From Burkholderiales bacterium (GTDB taxonomy: Bacteria; Pseudomonadota; Gammaproteobacteria; Burkholderiales; Casimicrobiaceae), in contig JAIRPA010000129.1 in NCBI GenBank assembly GCA_031257235.1, positions 1-7,194 on the forward strand: a DNA stretch of 7,194 bases, read 5' to 3'. Below, piece by piece: positions 1 to 4,621 of the stretch. Below the pieces are notes generated by a model. It saw only the letters and a list, made by a program, of their open reading frames with translations, was not told the DNA's origin and did no database searches. Position 1 is the stretch's first letter. Every line of letters starts with the position of its first letter. Made by a program: the position numbers and the translations under genes.

Positions 1-3
1 CTG

Positions 4-142
4 CAAAAAATCGTCGGGGTTTTGGTCTCCACTAACTTTGCTTCGCAAAGTTAGTTCCGCCCCAACCGTGGTTTTGGTCTCCACTAACTTTGCTTCGCAA
101 AGTAAGTTCCGCCCCAACCAAAGGTTGTCCCGCGATTTTTTG
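4..142. repeat. Inverted-repeat (MITE- or cruciform-like) non-coding element
   Basis: The ends are perfect 10-bp inverted repeats: CAAAAAATCG at 4-13 and CGATTTTTTG at 133-142. Pairing continues inward, after a one-base bulge at 14, with CGGG (15-18) against CCCG (129-132). Inside lie two copies of a 50-bp sequence and a small hairpin, CAACC-AAA-GGTTG (115-127). There is no open frame of credible coding quality; the one spanning it on the minus strand merely reads through repeats. The build resembles a small non-autonomous palindromic element, but no target-site duplication is evident, so mobility is inference. Confidence 0.5.
18..119. repeat. Two direct copies of a 50-bp hairpin-forming repeat
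   Basis: Copies lie at 18-67 and 70-119, offset by 52 bases, and differ at one position only (T52 against A104). Each carries an internal hairpin. In copy 1 the arms ACTAACTTTGC (31-41) and GCAAAGTTAGT (45-55) pair perfectly around a TTC loop. In copy 2 (83-93 and 97-107) the single difference breaks one pair. The near-identity implies recent duplication or correction between copies. The function is unknown. Confidence 0.85.
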
Positions 143-168
143 GAAATCCCAACCGCCCAAAACATGAC

Positions 169-198
169 CGGCAAAAAGTAGGGGTTTACTTTTTGCCG
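169..198. repeat. Dispersed palindrome, copy 1 (subtype A)
   Basis: CGGCAAAAAGTA (169-180) and TACTTTTTGCCG (187-198) are perfect 12-bp inverted arms around GGGGTT. On the minus strand it reads CGGCAAAAAGTA, AACCCC, then the second arm, and its first 20 bases match exactly the 20 bases that end the window. It lacks the GC-rich stem and U-run of an intrinsic terminator, so it is best described as an intergenic palindromic repeat of unknown role. Confidence 0.85.
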
Positions 199-210
199 AA
201 CCTTTAAAAC

Positions 211-238
211 CGGATTGCGGGTCGGAGCCCGCAATGAC
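211..238. repeat. REP-like hairpin
   Basis: ATTGCGGG (214-221) pairs perfectly with CCCGCAAT (228-235) around the loop TCGGAG. The flanking bases, CGG before and GACG after, resemble the common proteobacterial intergenic repeat of the form GTCATTGCGGGC...GCAATCC, which I recognise from memory. Such elements often sit between genes in many copies. No transposase of the RAYT type is present in the window. Confidence 0.6.
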
Positions 239-293
239 GACGCAGGTGAGGGATGGTCGCCAAATTTGATGCACCGCATTTGCGGCGGCGTTT

Positions 294-360
294 CTGATCC
301 CTGATCCCTGACCTCTGATTCCTGAACCCCTGATTCCTGAACCCCTGATTCCTGAAACCC
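294..360. repeat. CTGA-type tandem repeat array
   Basis: Nine consecutive 7-8 bp units begin with CTGA. They are CTGATCC twice (294-307), CTGACCT (308-314), and then three 15-bp higher-order units, CTGATTCCTGAACCC at 315-329 and 330-344 and a variant at 345-359 with one substitution. On the minus strand the 15-mer reads GGGTTCAGGAATCAG. The higher-order periodicity suggests growth by slippage or unequal recombination. It is non-coding; a minus-strand open frame through it (FRNQG repeats) is an artefact of the repeat. Confidence 0.85.
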
Positions 361-479
361 GAAAACTTAAAACCCAATATTTTGTTGGATTTAAACAAAC
401 AGTGACTATAAGTTGACTATTTTGTTACGGTAATGTCTCAAAAACCGATCTTTTTAGAGAGGGTTAAATTTTTTTATCA

Positions 480-526
480 TCAATATTGACCAAATCCCTA
501 GATTAAAAGTGGTAAAGGAATATAAT
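480..526 (+). promoter_or_regulatory. Candidate promoter region for the DASS transporter
   Basis: A consensus -10 hexamer TATAAT lies at 521-526, roughly 145 bases before the start codon. No good -35 box sits 16-18 bases upstream (the region reads CCTAGATT), which would fit a promoter needing an activator. A perfect 10-bp palindrome, TCAATATTGA, lies at 480-489, centred about 48 bases before the expected transcription start, a plausible activator position. No regulator is assigned. The surrounding 361-540 stretch is AT-rich and otherwise shows nothing recognisable. Confidence 0.35.
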
Positions 527-557
527 CAGCACCGGGAAAAGACAGGAGTTTGTTTTC

Positions 558-594
558 TTACGTAAGCGTTGTAGAAGCTACGGCTATTACGTAA
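558..594 (+). promoter_or_regulatory. Paired TTACGTAA palindromes in the transporter leader
   Basis: The self-complementary octamer TTACGTAA occurs at 558-565 and 587-594, 29 bases apart. The copies can also pair with each other, enclosing a second stem, GTAG-AAG-CTAC (571-581). The stretch could be a double operator on DNA, centred some 30-60 bases downstream of the inferred transcription start, or an imperfect hairpin in the mRNA leader. The spacing is close to three helical turns, which suits a protein bound on one face. No specific regulator can be named. Confidence 0.45.
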
Positions 595-620
595 CGCCGA
601 CAACAAGCCTGCGAACCTAC

Positions 621-644
621 AAAAAAACGGTTAAACGTTTTTTT
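621..644 (+). promoter_or_regulatory. A/T-armed hairpin just before the ribosome-binding site
   Basis: Seven A plus CG (621-629) is perfectly complementary to CG plus seven T (636-644), with loop GTTAAA. It lies 14 bases before the Shine-Dalgarno AAGGAG (659-664) of the transporter. The U-rich 3' arm resembles the tail of a terminator, but the stem has only two G-C pairs. It could stabilise the leader or act as a weak attenuator. The structure is seen in the sequence; the role is inference. Confidence 0.4.
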
Positions 645-671
645 CATTGAGTCTTTTTAAGGAGATTTGTA

Positions 672-2186
672 ATGAATAAACTAGTTAAACTTATCATGCC
701 GTTTGCGATAGGTTTCATCGTGTTTCTGCTGTACTTCGTCATTAATCCGGTCGGGTTGTCATTCAATACTTGGTTGTTCTTGAGTATCTTCGTCGGGGTT
801 GTCATTGGTTTGATCTTAGAACCCATTCCTCCTGCTTTTGTCAGTTTGATCGGCGTCACCATTGCGGCGGTATTAAAGGTGGGTCCGGCAAAATCGGGGG
901 ATATGGCTGCAAAAATCACTGACGGTCAGGCGATCAACTGGGCGTTGAGCGGATTTTCTAACAGCACAATATGGTTGATCTTCGCGGCGTTCTCAATCGG
1001 CTTGGGTTATCAGCAAAGCGGGCTTGGGCGTCGTATCGCGTTGGCACTTGTCAAATTATTGGGGAAAAAAACTTTGGGCTTAGGTTACGCCATCGCGTTG
1101 ACCGACGGCATCTTATCGCCGTTCATTCCGAGTAATACCGCGCGTTCAGGGGGCGTGGTGTATCCGATCGTTTCGACGATCCCGCCGATGTACGATTGCG
1201 CGCCTGATAAAGACCCGCGCAAAATCGGTGCTTATCTGATGTACGTCTCTCTTGCCATTACGTGCGTGACCAGCTCTTTGTTTTTGACGGGCTTGGCGCC
1301 GAACTTATTGGCGATTGAAACGGCGGCAAAAGCCGGCGTTCCGAAAATCGAATGGATTCAATGGTTCATTGCCATTGCGCCGTGCGGTATTTTGCTCTTT
1401 ATCTTGACGCCGATTCTTGTGTATTGGCTCTACCCGCCCACCGTTAAAGGTTCGCCTGAAGTGGTCGATTGGGCAAAAAGCGAATACACCAAGTTAGGCT
1501 CTATCAAGACCAAAGAAATTGCGATGTTGGGCATTTCGATCTTAGCACTTCTCATGTGGATTTTCCCGGACTTAAGTGTGATTTCCACCAAGCTCGGCAA
1601 AATCAACGGCACCACGGTTGCGTTGATCGCGGTCTGCCTGATGTTGGCGTTCAAAGTGTTTACGTGGAATGACTTCCTTTCCAACAAAGCCGCTTGGGGC
1701 GTATTGGTTTGGTTCTCCACTTTGGTCACGATGGCAGACGGTTTGAAAAACGTCGGTTTCTTGTCGTGGCTGTCTGAACAAATGCAGGTTTATTTAACCG
1801 GTTTATCACCCACCGCCGCGTTAATCGGTTTGGTGATTGCCTTTTATCTCCTGCACTACTTCTTTGCTTCCACCACTGCCCACGTTTCCGCGTTGCTCGC
1901 GCTCTTCATTGTGATTGCGCAGGCGATTCCGGGAATTGATGTCTACATCGCCACCGTCTTAATGATGTTGACGTTGGGTATCATGGGCATCATCACGCCT
2001 TACGGAACAGGTCCCTCGCCGGTGTATTTCGGTGCAGGTTATATCAAAGGTCCTGATTTCTGGAGATTGGGCGCGATCTTTGGTTTGTTCTATTTGGTGG
2101 TGTTCTTGGTCATTGAAATTCCGTGGGTCACCACGATTGCAAAAGACTGGATCACACCGGCTGTCAAAGCTGTCGGCGCGGGTTGA
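672..2186 (+). CDS. DASS-family di/tricarboxylate transporter (CitT/DiT1 type)
   Basis: This 504-residue inner-membrane protein is of the divalent anion:Na+ symporter (DASS) family, of normal family length. It should import or exchange C4-dicarboxylates, citrate, tartrate or 2-oxoglutarate; the exact substrate cannot be read from sequence. Hydrophobic segments run almost throughout, starting at about residues 8-24, 33-49 and 56-70. The first substrate motif, Ser-Asn-Thr, is at 154-156 (PSNTARSGG). The symmetric second motif is Ser-Thr-Thr at 400-402 (ASTTAHVSALL). The signature YGTGPSPVYFGAGYI follows at 444-458. These resemble the CitT/TtdT and plastid 2-oxoglutarate/malate translocator branch, many of which are antiporters, so sodium coupling should not be assumed. 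The ATG is well supported by AAGGAGA at 659-665, six bases upstream. It is followed by its own terminator, so it is probably monocistronic, with a long structured leader suggesting regulation. Confidence 0.92.
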   Translation: MNKLVKLIMPFAIGFIVFLLYFVINPVGLSFNTWLFLSIFVGVVIGLILEPIPPAFVSLIGVTIAAVLKVGPAKSGDMAAKITDGQAINWALSGFSNSTIWLIFAAFSIGLGYQQSGLGRRIALALVKLLGKKTLGLGYAIALTDGILSPFIPSNTARSGGVVYPIVSTIPPMYDCAPDKDPRKIGAYLMYVSLAITCVTSSLFLTGLAPNLLAIETAAKAGVPKIEWIQWFIAIAPCGILLFILTPILVYWLYPPTVKGSPEVVDWAKSEYTKLGSIKTKEIAMLGISILALLMWIFPDLSVISTKLGKINGTTVALIAVCLMLAFKVFTWNDFLSNKAAWGVLVWFSTLVTMADGLKNVGFLSWLSEQMQVYLTGLSPTAALIGLVIAFYLLHYFFASTTAHVSALLALFIVIAQAIPGIDVYIATVLMMLTLGIMGIITPYGTGPSPVYFGAGYIKGPDFWRLGAIFGLFYLVVFLVIEIPWVTTIAKDWITPAVKAVGAG

Positions 2187-2232
2187 TTTGTCGCGCAGAC
2201 AAAATATTTTTTATATCAACAAAAAGACTCAT

Positions 2233-2257
2233 AGCCCGCCTTTTGGCGGGCTTTTTT
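2233..2257 (+). terminator. Rho-independent terminator of the DASS transporter gene
   Basis: AGCCCGCC (2233-2240) pairs perfectly with GGCGGGCT (2245-2252) around TTTT, followed by an unbroken T-run to 2257. It starts 46 bases after the transporter stop codon. This is a textbook intrinsic terminator and should separate the transporter from the SulP gene downstream, which therefore needs its own promoter. Confidence 0.93.
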
Positions 2258-2261
2258 ATTC

Positions 2262-2305
2262 GCAAAAAGTAAAAACGCCAAAAAGTGAAAACCTACTTTT
2301 TGGCG
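2262..2305. repeat. Dispersed palindrome, copy 2 (subtype B), with an extra half-copy
   Basis: CGCCAAAAAGT (2276-2286) and ACTTTTTGGCG (2295-2305) are perfect 11-bp arms around GAAAACCT. An extra left arm, GCAAAAAGTAAAAAC, precedes it at 2262-2276, giving a short direct repeat. The 20 bases at 2281-2300 are identical to 4104-4123 in copy 3. It lies between the terminator and the SulP gene. No U-run follows, so it does not look like a second terminator. Confidence 0.85.
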
Positions 2306-2347
2306 AACCCAAAAACTGATACCATTTTTGGACAAACCCATAACCCC

Positions 2348-4111
2348 ATGAATCCGTTCAAAGTCATTATCAGAATTGCTCCGTTTCTTGTGGAACGTCT
2401 AAGTCGGTGGATGCCCGGACTGCCGGAGATCGTCGGCTATGATCGCGCGTTTTTAAAAAGCGACGCGGCAGCGGGTTTATCGGTGGCGGCCATTGCCTTG
2501 CCCACCGGTATTGCGTATGCGGAGTTGGCAGGATTTTCTCCGGTGATCGGCTTATACAGCACCATTATGCCGATGATTGTGTATGCGTTCTTCGGCTCGT
2601 CACGGCAATTGATTGTGGGGCCTGACGCCGCCACCTGCGCCATGATTACCGCCTCTTTGACGCCTTTGATCGCGCTTTCCGAGAACGTTAATGAAGCCGC
2701 CGCGTATTACCACGCGCTGGCGGTGTCGCTCACGCTTTTTACCGGCGTCTTGTGCATCGTTGCCGCGCGGTTTCGTTTGGGATTTCTCGCCGAACTCTTG
2801 TCCCGCCCGATATTGATGGGGCTATTAAACGGAGTGGCCCTCACCATCATCATCGGTCAATTGGGCAAACTCATCGGGGTGACCACGTCGGGTAAAGACA
2901 ACATTTCCCTTCTGATTTCATTTTTCTTCAATCTCTCAAACACGCATCTGCCCACGCTTTTGTTGACGCTGATGCTTTTTTTCCTGTATTTGGTCTTGCG
3001 CCGAAAACTCCCGATGATCCCGATTGCTTTGACCCTTGCGGTAGCGGCAACGCTCGCCGGTTATCTCGTCGATTTGGAGGCGTGGCATGTGATGACCGTC
3101 GGTGAGATACCCGCCTCTTTGCCGACCTTGCATTTTCCGGCTTTCCCGCATGAATCTTGGGGAACGATCTTGCCGGCGGCAGGCGCGCTCGCTTTCATCA
3201 GTTTTGGCAGTGCCACTTTAACCGCCCGAAGTTTTGCGGCGAAAAACGGTTATGAGATCGACAGCAATCGTGAGTTGACCGCCTTGGGTGCCGCCAACAT
3301 CGCCTCTGCCCTTTCTCAAGGGTTTGCCATCAGCGGCGCGGATTCGCGCACTGCCGTGAATGACGCGGCGGGGGGCAAAACACGGATGGCACAGATCATC
3401 GCCGCCCTCGCCATTTTGGTCGCCCTCTTACTTTTTGCCGCGCCTTTGTCGCACATGCCGGTTGCCGCCTTGGGTGTGATCTTGGTGATCAGCGCGGTGA
3501 GCTTGACCGATTTTGCGACGATGAAAAAACTCTACACCATCAGCCGCACTGAATTTCATATTGCTTTGGCCACCTTTTTGGCGGTTGTGTTGATCGGCGT
3601 GATGCCGGGTATTTTGCTCGCGGTGTGTTTGGCGGTATTGAGTTTTTTGATGAAAACCGCGCGACCGATGGATCACAAATTAGGATTGATGCAAACCCAA
3701 CGCGATTTTATGGAGATCGATCATTATCCCGACGCAAAAGAGGTCGATCATTTGTTGATTTATCGCTTTGAAGCGTCGCTGATTTTTATCAACGCAAGTT
3801 ATTTTCGCGCGCGCGTGACCGAATTGATCGAAAGCGCGTCAACGCCGGTGTATTGGGTGATCATCGACGCGCGGTCGATGAACAATATCGATTTGACCGG
3901 CGCCGCCGCCCTCTATGATTTGAGCCGAGTGCTGGAAGCAAAAGGCATCACGATTGCCCTTGCCGGACGCTCGGAACAGTTTACAAAATGGATGGCATTG
4001 CACAGCTTGAATCAAGACACGATCAAGATTCGCTTTTTCCCCGATCGCCATTTAGCCTACGACGCGTTTTTGGAAGACCTGAATGTGCATCAGGGGTTCG
4101 CCCAAAAGTGA
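2348..4111 (+). CDS. SulP-family anion transporter with STAS domain
   Basis: This 587-residue member of the SulP/SLC26 family has the usual bacterial length and order: a membrane transport domain at about 38-437 and a cytoplasmic STAS domain at about 467-578. Family hallmarks are DAAAGLSVAAIALPTGIAYAELAGF (39-63), the GSSRQLIVGPDAAT stretch (83-96), DSNRELTALGAANIASAL (305-322) and ISGADSRTAVNDAAGGKT (328-345). The STAS loop reads NIDLTGAAAL (513-522). Substrate may be sulfate, bicarbonate, a dicarboxylate or another anion. The helix that usually carries an acidic residue in cation-coupled members reads SFGSATLTAR (285-294), with Ser288 where I would align the acid, so coupling may differ. 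I chose ATG 2348. A GTG at 2285 would add 21 residues coded by the palindrome, with no ribosome-binding site. ATG 2348 also lacks a clear Shine-Dalgarno, so the start is uncertain. The stop codon lies inside the next palindrome. Confidence 0.9.
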   Translation: MNPFKVIIRIAPFLVERLSRWMPGLPEIVGYDRAFLKSDAAAGLSVAAIALPTGIAYAELAGFSPVIGLYSTIMPMIVYAFFGSSRQLIVGPDAATCAMITASLTPLIALSENVNEAAAYYHALAVSLTLFTGVLCIVAARFRLGFLAELLSRPILMGLLNGVALTIIIGQLGKLIGVTTSGKDNISLLISFFFNLSNTHLPTLLLTLMLFFLYLVLRRKLPMIPIALTLAVAATLAGYLVDLEAWHVMTVGEIPASLPTLHFPAFPHESWGTILPAAGALAFISFGSATLTARSFAAKNGYEIDSNRELTALGAANIASALSQGFAISGADSRTAVNDAAGGKTRMAQIIAALAILVALLLFAAPLSHMPVAALGVILVISAVSLTDFATMKKLYTISRTEFHIALATFLAVVLIGVMPGILLAVCLAVLSFLMKTARPMDHKLGLMQTQRDFMEIDHYPDAKEVDHLLIYRFEASLIFINASYFRARVTELIESASTPVYWVIIDARSMNNIDLTGAAALYDLSRVLEAKGITIALAGRSEQFTKWMALHSLNQDTIKIRFFPDRHLAYDAFLEDLNVHQGFAQK

Positions 4112-4148
4112 AAACCTACTTTTGGGCGGTTGAAGTCACTTTTTGCCG
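4099..4148. repeat. Dispersed palindrome, copy 3 (subtype B), at the convergent gene junction
   Basis: CGCCCAAAAGT (4099-4109) and ACTTTTGGGCG (4118-4128) are perfect 11-bp arms around GAAAACCT. The SulP stop codon TGA (4109-4111) starts on the last base of the left arm. An extra right arm of subtype A form, ACTTTTTGCCG, follows at 4138-4148 and codes the last residues of the opposing YgfX-like gene. With only 24 bases between the two coding regions, this is the only hairpin available for 3'-end formation on either strand. It lacks an adjoining U-run in both directions, so terminator activity is possible but unproven. Confidence 0.8.
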
Positions 4149-4582
4149 TTCACATTCACATGCCGCGCCATCACGCGAAATTGCCGCCATTCGTCCGGGG
4201 TCATCATGTCCGGCAGAATCAAAAGCGCGCGCGTTTTGTGTTCGTCTTTTACGTGTAATGAAACCAGCCACGCATGGATGAACGTCCCCGATGCAATATT
4301 GCCTTCGACAATTTTTTGGGAATCGGCGGAGTCAAACGTCAACTCGCAAAAGCCGTCTGCGGCCATCGCTAAATGACGGCAGGCGTGGGTGAGGGTTCGC
4401 CGCCACGAACAAGCGGCGATGACGACAATCGCCATCACGCCCGCCCCCCATACAAACCAAGGAAGATAAATAAAAAGCGCGCCCCATAAAGCGAGGGTGA
4501 CCAGCGTTGCGCCCAACAAAAACCGCGCAAGCCGACGCGAGGGTTTCAAAGCGACGGCAATACGCGGTATTTCTTTGTTCAC
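4136..4582 (-). CDS. ygfX: YgfX/CptA-like small inner-membrane protein
   Basis: This 148-residue protein has two membrane helices (about 21-39 and 41-58), then Arg-Arg and a soluble C-terminal domain. The layout and two motifs match the YgfX (CptA) family as I remember it: LKPSRRLARFLL just before the first helix (12-23), and LPDMMTPDEWRQFRVMAR near the end (123-140), which parallels the aspartate, serine/threonine and EWR-x-(L/F)R pattern of Escherichia coli YgfX. In E. coli, YgfX has been described as a partner of SdhE (YgfY) and as a toxin affecting cell shape, and is encoded beside it. No sdhE is in this window. It starts 39 bases after the ppsA stop on the same strand and is probably co-transcribed. 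The GTG start at 4582 has no well-placed Shine-Dalgarno (nearest GGAAG is about 21 bases upstream), so translational coupling or another start is possible. The last residues (NGKK) come from a palindrome half-copy. Confidence 0.65.
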   Translation of the reverse strand: MNKEIPRIAVALKPSRRLARFLLGATLVTLALWGALFIYLPWFVWGAGVMAIVVIAACSWRRTLTHACRHLAMAADGFCELTFDSADSQKIVEGNIASGTFIHAWLVSLHVKDEHKTRALLILPDMMTPDEWRQFRVMARHVNVNGKK

Positions 4583-4621
4583 TTCAATAACGTTGACTTT
4601 TGACTTCCGGCACGCCCAAAC

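Noticed and set aside
18..119. CRISPR array
   Set aside because: Only two copies, separated by two bases rather than a spacer, and no cas genes.
32..274. 80-residue minus-strand open frame in the left repeat region
   Set aside because: It reads entirely through the 50-bp repeats, the palindrome and the REP-like hairpin; no ribosome-binding site or protein-like composition.
204..398. 64-residue minus-strand open frame with FRNQG repeats
   Set aside because: The peptide repeat is just the translation of the CTGA tandem array; no start signal.
544..594. Possible 14-codon leader peptide, TTG 550 to TAA 594, after AGGAG at 544-548
   Set aside because: Only one base separates the Shine-Dalgarno from the TTG, too close for normal initiation, and the codon content suggests no attenuation logic.
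3988..4281. 97-residue + strand open frame across the SulP end and YgfX-like gene
   Set aside because: It overlaps two better-supported genes in other frames and passes through the palindrome; no family resemblance.
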